NCBI RefSeq assembly: GCF_024171865.1
Contig: NZ_JAMTCN010000032.1
Coordinates: 1 to 46,811 of the forward strand
DNA from: Prauserella aidingensis
Lineage (GTDB): Bacteria; Actinomycetota; Actinomycetes; Mycobacteriales; Pseudonocardiaceae
Direction: 5' to 3'
DNA: 46,811 nucleotides
Shown here one piece after another: positions 37,850-46,059 of this stretch (position 1 is the first letter of the stretch; the number at the start of each line of letters is the position of its first letter). The position numbers and the translations under genes are program-made. The notes beneath the pieces are model-generated. The model searched no databases. It was not told the DNA's origin and saw nothing but the letters and a program-made list of their open reading frames with translations.

Positions 37850-37957
37850 CCGCGGCCGCTCAGGTGCCGCGGCCGCTCAGGTGGTGCGGCCGCTCAGGTG
37901 GTGCAGACGGTCAGGTGGTGCAGACGGTCAGGTGGTTCAGACGGTCAGGTGGTGCAG
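37850..37957. repeat. Tandem repeat of 17-bp units, six copies plus a partial
   Basis: Units start at 37850, 37867, 37884, 37901, 37918 and 37935, with a 6-bp partial after them. Copies 1-2 read CCGCGGCCGCTCAGGTG; copies 4-5 read GTGCAGACGGTCAGGTG; copies 3 and 6 are variants. The array covers the gap upstream of the macro gene and the last bases and stop codon of the membrane-protein gene. On the minus strand each unit contains TGA. Confidence 0.9.
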
Positions 37958-40257
37958 CGGGGTTTGCCGAGGACGTCCCCGAACAGTGACACCTGTTCGG
38001 CCAGGCCTGCGGACAGGTCGGCGTCCTCCAGTCCCGCGGCCATGACGACGGCGCGGTCCCACTCCGGGTCGCCCACGTAGTCGGCGTGCTTCCGCACCCC
38101 TGCGGCCCAGCGCCTGCCGCTCACCGGTTCCCGCATCGGGTCGGGCAGCCAGTGGTCACCGCCGAGCACCAGCACGCCCGTCGGTCCCTGCACCGCCGGT
38201 TCGACCGCGCCGATGCTGCCGTCGCCGCAGTAGCCGACGCCGAGCAGCATGTCGCCCGCCACCTGGTGCCGCCACGTCGTCGCCCCACCGCCGAACGAGT
38301 CGGTACCGCGGCACAACCCGCGCCACCGGCCGTCGAGTTCCCCATTGAGCCGTGCCAGCGACGCCGACGGGAACATCGCGGGGAACGCCCGCTGGTAGCC
38401 CCACTGCAACGGGGCCCCCGCCGTCAGGAGCCCGAGCCGTTCCCGCTCCTCGTCCGACAGCTCGTCGGCCAGCCGCGCGGCCGCCAGTACCGTCAGCAGT
38501 CCACCCACGTGATACCCGGCGAGCACCACCCGGGTGTTCGGCTCCTGCAGGTGGGTGCGCGCCCGGCCTGCCAGTTCCGGAACGACCTTCAACGCGTACG
38601 ACGGCGGCACCACGGGGTGTGCGGCCCGCGGCCAGAAGCACGCCAGGTCGGTGAACGCGCCCAGATGCCTGCTGCGCTGTTCCCCGGTCGCGGCGGTGTA
38701 GACCGCGCGGAGCAGTCCCGCCGCCAGCGCGCCGAGCGCCAGTACGCCCGCCGCCGACAGCGGCATCAGCCAGTCCGGCATCGGGCCCATGAACACCCGC
38801 AGGGCCGCTAGCGCCACGGCGCCCGCGCCGAGCGTGGAGGCGAACGTCAACACGAGGCGGTGCAGGTACTTGCGCTCCCAGCCTGCCCGCGCCCACGCGG
38901 CCGACGCCTCCGCGTCGTCCTCGGCAGGCGCATCCTCGCCCTGCAACAGCGTCACGATGTCCGGCACGCCCCGGCGCACGCGGCGCAACGACGAGCCTGC
39001 GGCCGCCCACACGGCGAGCAGCGCAGCGACGACGAGCCCGGCACCCCACAGCATCGTGATGAGGTCGTACCCCTCGGGCAGGGCCAGGCCGTCCGCGCCG
39101 AGCAGGCGCCGCAACGCCACCGCGAGGCCGGCGCCGAACCCGCCGCCGAGCAGGCCCGCGAGCGCGAGCGCAGGCGCCGCGGCCCAGCCGCCCGCCCACG
39201 GGCGGAGCCTGCGCGGCAGATGCGCCCACTCGCGGCGCGCCAGCAACGCCGTCGGCACGAGGACCAGCGCGAACACCGCACACGCGCCGAGCAGCGCGGC
39301 GCCGACGAGTTCCACGGTGGCGTTCGTGCCCGGCAGCGTCCCCGGCAGCGGTGCGCTCACGACCGCGGCCGCCACCGTCACCGCGATCGCCACGCCGTAC
39401 AGCGCCGTCCGCACGGGCGACGGCAGCACCCGCCGCGCCGGGGTGACGCTCACCAGCAGTGCAGACCCCAGCAGCGCCAGCGTGCCGACCCACAGCACCG
39501 CCGCGGGTGTGTCCGCCGGCATCGTCAACGGGCCACCCAGCAGCAGCAACGCCGTCACGCCCAGCGCCGCGACGACGTGCACGCACCGCAGCGCTGCGGT
39601 ATCGGCGACGTCCGACAACCCGCCGCCGAGGTGGTCACGCAGCGGTTCCACCTGGTCGTTCGGCCGCCAGCTCGTGCGCGACACCCCGAACAGCACCGCC
39701 GCCACCGCCAGCAACGGCAGCAAACCGGCGGCGGTGCGCAGCCCGGGAACGTCGCCCAGCCACGACGGCGCCGAATCCAGACAACCCGACCCCGCCGTGA
39801 GGCACTGCGCGGCGAACAGGTCCAGGGTCACGACCCCCAGCTGCGCCACGAGCAGCATCGTCAGCAGGACCGCCGCGACCCGCAGCATCCCGCGGCACAC
39901 GCGGTTCAGCACCGCCGAGACGCGGGAGTCCTCGGGGATCGGCGGCAGCATCCAGTGCGCGACGTTGGCCAGCGAGAACGGGAACAGCAACGCCCACGTC
40001 GCCTTCGCCGCGCCGCCCGAGGTCATCCGGCTCCACAGGTAGCCCTCGAGTGTGCGCGGCATCGACCGGCCCAGCGCCTGCAGCACGGGGCCCGGCGCGG
40101 GCCTGCGCAGCCGATCGGACGGGCGGACGATCCGTCCCGTCCCGTCGCCGTCCACGTCGACGGTGCCGACGGAATCGAGCAGAGACTCGCCGGTCGTGCC
40201 GATCAGCCCGGGCACGCGAAGTTCGACGACCCGGGTGTCGGGGCCGGGGAGAGGCAC
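37945..40257 (-). CDS. Large membrane protein with degenerate lipase-like C-terminal domain
   Basis: The 770-residue protein starts with a strand region VVELRVPGLIGTTGESLLD like the entry to an alpha/beta hydrolase, followed by EGYLWSRMTSGGAAKATWAL, then about ten hydrophobic helices (residues 90-540). The C-terminal part reads TRVVLAGYHVGGLLTVLAAA, the position of a lipase nucleophile elbow (GxSxG), but His583 replaces the serine; a possible catalytic-His block KHADYVGDPEWD is present. The GTG at 40257 lies eight bases after AGGAGG. Enzyme activity is doubtful; a sensor or scaffold role is possible. The stop codon lies inside a tandem repeat. Confidence 0.7.
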   Translation of the reverse strand: MPLPGPDTRVVELRVPGLIGTTGESLLDSVGTVDVDGDGTGRIVRPSDRLRRPAPGPVLQALGRSMPRTLEGYLWSRMTSGGAAKATWALLFPFSLANVAHWMLPPIPEDSRVSAVLNRVCRGMLRVAAVLLTMLLVAQLGVVTLDLFAAQCLTAGSGCLDSAPSWLGDVPGLRTAAGLLPLLAVAAVLFGVSRTSWRPNDQVEPLRDHLGGGLSDVADTAALRCVHVVAALGVTALLLLGGPLTMPADTPAAVLWVGTLALLGSALLVSVTPARRVLPSPVRTALYGVAIAVTVAAAVVSAPLPGTLPGTNATVELVGAALLGACAVFALVLVPTALLARREWAHLPRRLRPWAGGWAAAPALALAGLLGGGFGAGLAVALRRLLGADGLALPEGYDLITMLWGAGLVVAALLAVWAAAGSSLRRVRRGVPDIVTLLQGEDAPAEDDAEASAAWARAGWERKYLHRLVLTFASTLGAGAVALAALRVFMGPMPDWLMPLSAAGVLALGALAAGLLRAVYTAATGEQRSRHLGAFTDLACFWPRAAHPVVPPSYALKVVPELAGRARTHLQEPNTRVVLAGYHVGGLLTVLAAARLADELSDEERERLGLLTAGAPLQWGYQRAFPAMFPSASLARLNGELDGRWRGLCRGTDSFGGGATTWRHQVAGDMLLGVGYCGDGSIGAVEPAVQGPTGVLVLGGDHWLPDPMREPVSGRRWAAGVRKHADYVGDPEWDRAVVMAAGLEDADLSAGLAEQVSLFGDVLGKPRCTT

Positions 40258-40489
40258 GTGGCACGCCTCCTAGCTGGGTTGACGCTCGTGAGATGGCCGA
40301 ACCGCCACGGTAAACGCCGAACCCGGCTGTGCGCTGTCGACGCACCAGCGCGTCCGCCGGTTAGCCCACCCGGGTGGTGCGTGAGGTCGCCCGGCGACCC
40401 CAACGAGGCGCTCCGCGCCCCTGGCCCGCCCGCCGGCCCGACCGCCGCCCCCCAGCGAGACGCTTCGCGTCGCTGTCTAGTCTGCAAGT

Positions 40490-41134
40490 GTGGGGCGATT
40501 GGTGGTCATCGAAGGGCTGGACGGCGCGGGTAAGCGCACGCTGACCGAGGCGCTGACCGCGGCGCTGGGGGACGCCGGCGCGAGCGTCGCCACGACCGCG
40601 TTCCCCCGCTACGGCGTCAGCGTGCACGCCGACCTGGTCCGCGAGGCTCTCCACGGTGACCACGGCGACCTCACCGAATCCGTCTACGGCATGGGCCTGC
40701 TCTACGCGCTCGACCGCCGCGACGCCGCCGACGACATTCGCGACCTGCTCGCGCGCCACGACGTCGTGCTGCTCGACCGGTACGTCGCCTCCAACGCCGC
40801 GTACCAGGCCGCACGGCTGCGCGAAGGGGCCGACAGCGACGTCGTGCGCTGGGTTCGCGCCCTGGAGATCGACCGGTTCGGACTGCCCGTGCCCGACGCC
40901 CACCTGCTGCTGCGCGTGACTCCCGACGTCGCCGCGTCCCGCGCCCGCGGCAGGGCCGAGGCCGACGCCGCCCGCGCCCGCGACGCGTTCGAAACCGACG
41001 ACGGGCTCCAGTCGCGCTGCTCGGCCGTCTACGACGCACTCGCGGCGGCCGACTGGTTGTCACCGTGGCACGTGATCGACGGCGCCGAGCACGTCGACGC
41101 CGCCGACCTCGCGAAACGCCTCCTCGCCCGCTAG
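40490..41134 (+). CDS. tmk: Thymidylate kinase
   Basis: Tmk phosphorylates dTMP to dTDP for DNA synthesis. The 214-residue protein has Walker A GLDGAGKRT (about residues 9-17), with the Lys-Arg typical of actinobacterial enzymes, the substrate-binding TTAFPRYG, the DRY-type motif LLDRYVASNAAYQAAR, and a lid region with RARGRAEADAARARD. The GTG at 40490 gives the family N-terminus MGRLVVIEGLDG. In many actinomycetes tmk precedes mtrA-mtrB-lpqB and follows ahcY; none of these is present here. Confidence 0.93.
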   Translation: MGRLVVIEGLDGAGKRTLTEALTAALGDAGASVATTAFPRYGVSVHADLVREALHGDHGDLTESVYGMGLLYALDRRDAADDIRDLLARHDVVLLDRYVASNAAYQAARLREGADSDVVRWVRALEIDRFGLPVPDAHLLLRVTPDVAASRARGRAEADAARARDAFETDDGLQSRCSAVYDALAAADWLSPWHVIDGAEHVDAADLAKRLLAR

Positions 41135-41870
41135 GGGCTGCCGCTGGGTGCTGTTCGCGGTCCAGTTCGGCCCGCCGTCGATCACGCGGTGGCCCGAATC
41201 GCCGCTTTCCTGTCGCTGCGGGCGTTCTCGTCGCTGTTGTCGCGGTCGTGGTGGGAGGACGGGTTCGCGACGTGCGGTGTAGGTCGCTGCGTGGGGTGTC
41301 GTCACCTGTGTGACTCCGTGGACGGGGTTGTAGTGGGTGTGCCAGTCGGGGTGGTCTTTGAGTCGGTGGTGTCGTCGGCATCGGGGTCCGCCGTTGGCGA
41401 CGGAGGTGGTGCCGCCGTCGGCGGTCCAGGGTTGTTGGTGGTCGTGGTCGCAGTGTCGGGCGGGCCGGTGGCACCAGGGCATGATGCATTCGCGGTCTCG
41501 CACTCGTACGAGGTCGCGGATCAGGGCGTTGGGTCGTCGTCGGGTTCGGCCCAGGTCGACCGGTTCGCCGGTGCCCGGGTCGCAGAGTACGGCGCGCCAG
41601 GTGCTGCGGGGTTGGTCATGATGTCGCGGGCGATCGGGGCGGGGATGGGTCCGTATCCGTCGAGTTCGCAGCCGTCGTCGGTGATGGTCAGGGCTGTGTC
41701 GATCGGCATGTGCAGGTGCACCATCGCCGCGGCCTCCGACGGTGCCGCCACCCCGGGGTCACGGCCCAACAACAGGTCCGCTGTGACGTCGGCCCGCAGC
41801 TGGTCCAGGGTGCGGCCGTCGCCGTCGCCGTCGCCGTCGCGGTTGCGGTGGATTCTCGAAGGTTGTCGGC
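41060..41870 (-). pseudogene. DUF222/HNH endonuclease pseudogene
   Basis: The minus strand encodes the middle of a DUF222 domain, DGRTLDQLRADVTADLLLG then HMPIDTALTITDDGCELDGY, and, in another frame, STWRAVLCDPGTGEPVDLGR and the HNH nuclease domain DRECIMPWCHRPARHCDHDH with ANGGPRCRRHH. The frames join by a one-base step near 41605. The N-terminal part of DUF222 is missing and the sequence runs into a (GD)n stretch from a GCCGTC tandem repeat. The downstream end overlaps the tmk 3' end by about 75 bp. Such HNH genes are numerous and fast-evolving in actinobacteria. Confidence 0.75.
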
Positions 41871-41973
41871 GACGAACCGAGTGCAGGGCCCCGGCTGCAC
41901 GCCGAACATGCGCGAGAACACAGCCGCACGGAACCGTTCCTGCGAGGGGCGGCCGGGAGACGGGAGAACTGCG

Positions 41974-42175
41974 GAGCACGCGTGCCCGAGCGCAGAACAC
42001 GCACCCCGAATACGTGCCCCAGAATCGACAACACGGTCCCCCGAACTCGCAACACGGCCCCCGGAAACCGCAACGCGTACCCCAGAATCGACAACACGCG
42101 CCCCGGAGTCCGCAACACGGTCCCCCGAATCCGCAACACGGGCTCCTGGGGACGCAACACGGGCTTCGGGGTGGG
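41974..42175. repeat. Tandem array of 21-bp units (about nine copies)
   Basis: Seven regular units begin CAAC at 42029, 42050, 42071, 42092, 42113, 42134 and 42155. A variant unit precedes them at 42008 and another at 41974-41994, with a 13-bp partial between. CAACACGGTCCCCCGAATCCG is a representative unit. The array ends three bases before the stop codon of the FAD oxidase gene. Because 21 is a multiple of three, most frames stay open and encode seven-residue repeats, but no start or binding site supports translation. Confidence 0.9.
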
Positions 42176-42177
42176 GA

Positions 42178-43560
42178 TCACCGCGGCGGGAGGGGGTGGT
42201 TGGCGGGGATCGTGTCGCCGGGGTCGATCCGCTGCCGGAGGCGCAGCAGGCGGTCCGCGGTCGCGGGGGTGAACGCCGACCGGACGTCGGCGCCGGCCTG
42301 CCTGCCGAACGCGAACGACAGGTGCGCGCCCAGCGTGTCCGGGGCGAACGGTGCCAGCACGTCGGCGTGCAGGGTCGCCGCCTCCTCGTCGGTGGCCTCG
42401 GAGGTCGGCGCCACCGGCGAGAGCACCGACATCAGGTACGCGGCCTCGCGATGTCCGACCGCCGACGCCACCCGTGGCGATCGCGCGAACGCACCTCCCA
42501 GGTGTCGCAGGCCCGCCACGCACATCACCGGCGCCGCGGGGCCCACCGTGGCGGGCAGCCGGACGAGCGCGCCCGGGTCCAGGGCGCGGAGCATCGCGGT
42601 CCGCGAGCGGTAGGCGTGCGGCCGGTCGGGCTCGTCGAAGATGGCGCCGGACTCGGCGAACGCCCGGGTGCGCACCGTGTCCCGCACGGCCGGGACCAGC
42701 TCACGCAACCGGTCGACGTGGTCCGCGTCGCCCGCCTCGGCCACGCAGAGCTGCAGTTGTGCGATATGCCGTCCCCGCAGTTCCTCCGGTACGCCGGGAA
42801 CGTCGGGGAACACGAGCATCGCGACGCCGGAGGTCACCGTGTCCGGAACCTCCTCGGTCCACCGGCGCCAGCGGTCGAGGACATCGCCGGCCTCGGCGAC
42901 GTCGACGTAGAGACTCCCGCCGTGGACCTCGGAGACCTCCACGAGATCGAGCTCCATCGCCGTCACGATGCAGCCGCCCGCGCCTCCGCCGCGCAGCGCC
43001 CAGAACAGCTCGCGCTCCGGCTCGTCCTTCGCCGACGCCGTGACCCGGCGCAGCACGCCGTCGGCGGTCACCACCTCCAGCGCTCGGACGTGGTCGGCCG
43101 CGTATCCGTAGCGCCGCCCCAGCAGTCCGATGCCGCCGCCGAGCGTGTACGGCACCGCGCCGACGTGCGGCGAGCTGCCCGACAGCGGCGCCAGGCCGTG
43201 CGGGGACGCGGCGTCGAGCACGTGCTGCCACGTCGCGCCGCCGTCGATCCGTGCCGTGCGTCGCGCCGGGTCGACGTCGACACCGGTCAGCCCGCGCAGG
43301 TCGACAAGGACACCGCCGTCGAGCGACGTGGTCGGGCCGTGGCCGCCGACGCGGGCGCTGACGGCCAGGCCATGTCCCGCCGCGTACGTCACGGCCGCGC
43401 GCACGTCCCCGGCGGACCGGGCGGCCACGACACGGCCGGGCCGGTGCGACACGGCCCGCTGGTAACCGGTACACGCGGCGTCGAACCCGTCGTCGCCGGG
43501 CAGGAGCAGTGCGCCGTCGAGGGCGGGCGGTTCTGCGGAGGATTCCGTCGCGTTCGTCAT
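42178..43560 (-). CDS. FAD-binding oxidoreductase, berberine-bridge/PCMH type
   Basis: The 460-residue flavoenzyme probably oxidises an alcohol, sugar or amine using covalently held FAD. The PCMH-type FAD domain (about residues 35-205) has ARVGGHGPTTSLDGGVLVDL, where the His after GG is the usual flavin attachment site, and PHVGAVPYTLGGGIGLLGRR. A C-terminal substrate domain ends in RQRIDPGDTIPANHPLPPR, the family's tail. The ATG at 43560 is preferred to a start at 43590. It is divergent from a WYL regulator, which probably controls it. No signal peptide. Confidence 0.9.
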   Translation of the reverse strand: MTNATESSAEPPALDGALLLPGDDGFDAACTGYQRAVSHRPGRVVAARSAGDVRAAVTYAAGHGLAVSARVGGHGPTTSLDGGVLVDLRGLTGVDVDPARRTARIDGGATWQHVLDAASPHGLAPLSGSSPHVGAVPYTLGGGIGLLGRRYGYAADHVRALEVVTADGVLRRVTASAKDEPERELFWALRGGGAGGCIVTAMELDLVEVSEVHGGSLYVDVAEAGDVLDRWRRWTEEVPDTVTSGVAMLVFPDVPGVPEELRGRHIAQLQLCVAEAGDADHVDRLRELVPAVRDTVRTRAFAESGAIFDEPDRPHAYRSRTAMLRALDPGALVRLPATVGPAAPVMCVAGLRHLGGAFARSPRVASAVGHREAAYLMSVLSPVAPTSEATDEEAATLHADVLAPFAPDTLGAHLSFAFGRQAGADVRSAFTPATADRLLRLRQRIDPGDTIPANHPLPPR

Positions 43561-43623
43561 GGCGGCGACCGTACGAACCGTCGAGGACACACCGTGTCCG
43601 CGAGTGATGGCAGGGTGGTCGGC

Positions 43624-44646
43624 ATGTCCGTTCGCCAGGAGATGCCGGGCCGGTTGCTGCGCCTGTTGGCCCTGCTCCAGAGCAGGCGGGAATGGTCGGG
43701 CCGGGAGCTCGCCGAGCGCGTCGGCGTGACCACGCGGACGCTGCGCCGCGACATCGACCGGCTGCGCGGGCTCGACTACCCGGTGGAGAGCACCGGCGGC
43801 ACCGGCGGCGGTTATCGCCTCGGCCGAGGCGGCAGGCTCCCGCCGCTGGTGCTGGACGACGAGGAGGCCGTCGCCGTCGGCGTGGCCCTCGCGACGGCGG
43901 CGTCCGTGAACCCGGCGTTCGGCGAGAGTGCGACGAGGGCGCTGGCGAAGCTCGGCCAGGTGCTGCCCGCGCGGCTACGGCCGCGGCTGGCCGCAGCCGG
44001 TGCGGTCGTCGTCGCGCCGCCGCGCGGGGTTCCCACCGACGACCTGGCGGGGACGCCCGCGGACTCGGGGGACGGGGCGTCCGAGGGTGTCGATCCGGAG
44101 CTGCTCGGCACCCTCGCGGCCGCGTGCCGGGACGCCGAGGTGGTCTCGTTCCGGTACACGGGCAGGCGCGGCACGTCCGCACGTCGCGTGGAACCGCAGC
44201 GTCTCCTCACCGCGGAAGGCCGGTGGTACCTGGCGGCGCACGACCTCGGACCCGACGCGCCGCGCACGTTCCGCCTCGACCGCATGCGGGACGTGCGCGC
44301 GACGGGACGTCGGTTCGTGCCACGACCGGAACCCGACGACCCCGTCGCCCACCTGCGCGAGTCCTTCGCCGCCGCGTCGTACCGGCACACCGCGCACGTG
44401 ACGGTCGACCTGCCGGTACCCGAGGTTCGCCGGTGGGTTCCCGCGCTGCCGGGTGAGCTCATCGCCGACGGACCCGGTCGGTGCCGGGCGCGGGTGTCGG
44501 CCGACTCGGCCGAGCTCGTCGTGCAGTACGCGGCACTGGTTGCCGCGGTCGCGGCCGCCCGCGGTGCCGCGGCCACCGTCGATGCCGGTCCCGACGTCGC
44601 CGAACCACTTCGCAGCCTGGGCACCACGCTGGGCGCCACCCCGTGA
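43624..44646 (+). CDS. WYL-domain transcriptional regulator
   Basis: The 340-residue protein has an N-terminal winged helix (about residues 8-65) with LQSRREWSGRELAERVGVTT and RTLRRDIDRLRGLDYPVES, then a WYL domain with GRWYLAAHDLGPDAPRTFRL and RMRDVRATGRRF, and a C-terminal WCX-like extension. Such regulators sense small ligands or nucleotides. The ATG at 43624 matches the usual start; a GTG at 43615 is possible. It is divergent from the FAD oxidase with a 63-bp gap, which suggests local control. Longer open frame upstream comes from the repeat array and is not coding. Confidence 0.9.
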   Translation: MSVRQEMPGRLLRLLALLQSRREWSGRELAERVGVTTRTLRRDIDRLRGLDYPVESTGGTGGGYRLGRGGRLPPLVLDDEEAVAVGVALATAASVNPAFGESATRALAKLGQVLPARLRPRLAAAGAVVVAPPRGVPTDDLAGTPADSGDGASEGVDPELLGTLAAACRDAEVVSFRYTGRRGTSARRVEPQRLLTAEGRWYLAAHDLGPDAPRTFRLDRMRDVRATGRRFVPRPEPDDPVAHLRESFAAASYRHTAHVTVDLPVPEVRRWVPALPGELIADGPGRCRARVSADSAELVVQYAALVAAVAAARGAAATVDAGPDVAEPLRSLGTTLGATP

Positions 44647-44680
44647 CCGTCGTCCACGGACCCGCGGCCGTGCCTACGGC

Positions 44681-44724
44681 GACGCCGGGTGGGGCGCCGC
44701 CTGTGCGGCCGCCCACCCGGCGTC
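44681..44724. terminator. Bidirectional terminator between WYL regulator and transporter
   Basis: GACGCCGGGTGGG and CCCACCCGGCGTC form a perfect 13-bp stem with additional GGC/GCC pairs inside the 18-nt loop. It lies between converging genes. Confidence 0.85.
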
Positions 44725-44743
44725 GGATCCCCCTCGGATCGGT

Positions 44744-45358
44744 TCAGCTCAGCACCGGACGACCCAGCGGAAGGGGCTTGCCGCCCGTCGCGGTGGAGAG
44801 CACACCGATGAACAGGTAGATCCCGACACCCGCGAACACGAACGCCACGTAGCCGGCCGCCGTGATCGCACCGGGCGCCTCACCCACCGTGCCGTACAGC
44901 ACGAGTGCGAGCGCGACGGTGATCAGCCCGAACAGCAGCGTGAACGCGGCGGGCAGGCGCAGGGTGCCCAGCGTCAGCACGCCGATCGTCACGACCCAGG
45001 CGATCAGGAACAGGCCCTGCGTGGCGATCGCCGCGTCGGCGGAGATGCCGAACCAGCCGTGCGCCAGGCCGAGCACGAGTGCCGCATAGCTGAACCAGAA
45101 TCCGCTGAACACGGCGAACACCGCGGCGACGGCACCCTGGCCCAGCAGAACGGCCCAGATCGCGGCGACGAACTGGCCCACGCCGGTGGCGGGCACGATG
45201 ATCGCCATCGAGGCGCCGACCGCGTCGGCCGGAACGTATCCGGTCTGCACCAGGGCCAGGGCGAGTGCGCCGACGATGAACGTGGGCAGGCCGATCAGGG
45301 CGGGGTCGCTGTCGGGCACGGCGCGTGCCGGTGCCTCGTTGGCAACGTCAGTGGCCAT
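44744..45358 (-). CDS. GPR1/FUN34/YaaH-family acetate-type transporter
   Basis: The 204-residue membrane protein has six helices. The first follows SDPALIGLPTFIVGALALAL, and the second half contains FWFSYAALVLGLAHGWFGI, a region corresponding to the family's conserved FxYA element. Members such as SatP carry acetate or succinate with protons. The N-terminal NPAPLGL motif is altered to DPALIGL. The ATG at 45358 lies five bases after GAGGAG; open frame upstream is not needed. Three 25-bp-spaced repeats lie upstream. Confidence 0.85.
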   Translation of the reverse strand: MATDVANEAPARAVPDSDPALIGLPTFIVGALALALVQTGYVPADAVGASMAIIVPATGVGQFVAAIWAVLLGQGAVAAVFAVFSGFWFSYAALVLGLAHGWFGISADAAIATQGLFLIAWVVTIGVLTLGTLRLPAAFTLLFGLITVALALVLYGTVGEAPGAITAAGYVAFVFAGVGIYLFIGVLSTATGGKPLPLGRPVLS

Positions 45359-45495
45359 CGTTACTCCTCTTTGAGCTGCGATTGATCCTCGGATGCGGTC
45401 CGTACGGCGGCTTCCGGGCGCGGTCGCGTCGAACAGGAGACGAGACGGCGTGGCGTGCGCTCCGCGGCGAGTTCGCCTCACCGCGGCCGACGACC

Positions 45496-45540
45496 GGGCG
45501 GGCGCCCGCCCGATGCCGGGTCTGCCGCCCGTTCGGGCGG
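45496..45540. other. Two strong palindromes upstream of the acetate-type transporter
   Basis: GGGCGGGCGCCCGCCC at 45496-45511 is a perfect 16-bp palindrome. CCGCCCG-TT-CGGGCGG at 45525-45540 is a tight hairpin. They may be terminators for the 97-residue gene on the minus strand, or structure in the transporter leader. Confidence 0.45.
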
Positions 45541-45559
45541 TCGGCGGGCACTGTGGGCC

Positions 45560-45623
45560 GGGAACGCCCCGGCACCGATGGTTCGGGAACGCCCCGGCGA
45601 GGTGAGCCGGGGAACGTCCCGGC
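45560..45623. repeat. Three 14-bp repeats at exact 25-bp spacing
   Basis: GGGAACGCCCCGGC occurs at 45560 and 45585, and GGGAACGTCCCGGC at 45610. The spacing is exactly 25 bp. The third copy contains the palindrome GGGA-ACG-TCCC. The array lies about 200 bp upstream of the transporter start and just after the stop of the 97-residue gene. Confidence 0.85.
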
Positions 45624-45626
45624 GTG

Positions 45627-45920
45627 CTACGAGAGCTTGGGCCAGAGCGGTGACAGTTCCGGGTGGTCGTCGTCGATCACCCGATGTGCCAGGGCGATCG
45701 CCTCCTCGGGTTCGATCTGGTCGCCCGCCGGGTCACTGTGGGCGACACATTCGAAGAGGTAGGCCAGTTCGTCCGCCTCCACAGCGGACAGGCCGGTGTC
45801 GCGTTGCGCTTCCACGTACCGCATCCGCAGTACGGTCGCGGCCTGCAACAGCAACGAGCAGTACGTGTCGGGTGCGCCGGATCTCTCGTCGAGCCGACCT
45901 CGCGATTCTGTGCCTTTCAC
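45627..45920 (-). CDS. Conserved hypothetical protein (97 aa)
   Basis: The 97-residue acidic helical protein has TYCSLLLQAATVLRMRYVEA, VEADELAYLFECVAHSDPAG and EAIALAHRVIDDDHPELSPL. I do not recognise the family. The GTG at 45920 is five bases after AAAGGAG, a strong binding site that fixes the start; open frame further upstream has none. It is 139 bp downstream of the hexulose-phosphate synthase gene on the same strand and could share its transcript. Confidence 0.7.
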   Translation of the reverse strand: MKGTESRGRLDERSGAPDTYCSLLLQAATVLRMRYVEAQRDTGLSAVEADELAYLFECVAHSDPAGDQIEPEEAIALAHRVIDDDHPELSPLWPKLS

Positions 45921-46059
45921 GCCGACTCCTTTGTCTGGTCGCGGTGATCTGGTCACGGGACGGCTCACCGCGCCGCCGAACGACGGCTCGCCGTCGCCCG
46001 GCGGCGGGCGGGTGGCCTGTCGTGGGGGTGTGCTGTGGGCACACGCGGCCTGAAACGTG

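Noticed and set aside
37850-37957. CRISPR or attachment-site core
   Set aside because: The 17-bp units are directly adjacent, with no spacers, integrase or tRNA nearby.
41974-42175. CRISPR array
   Set aside because: Units are contiguous with no unique spacers, and no cas genes are present.
41710-43623. N-terminal extension of the WYL regulator
   Set aside because: The extension comes from the 21-bp array and from antisense of the FAD oxidase; the family starts at 43624.
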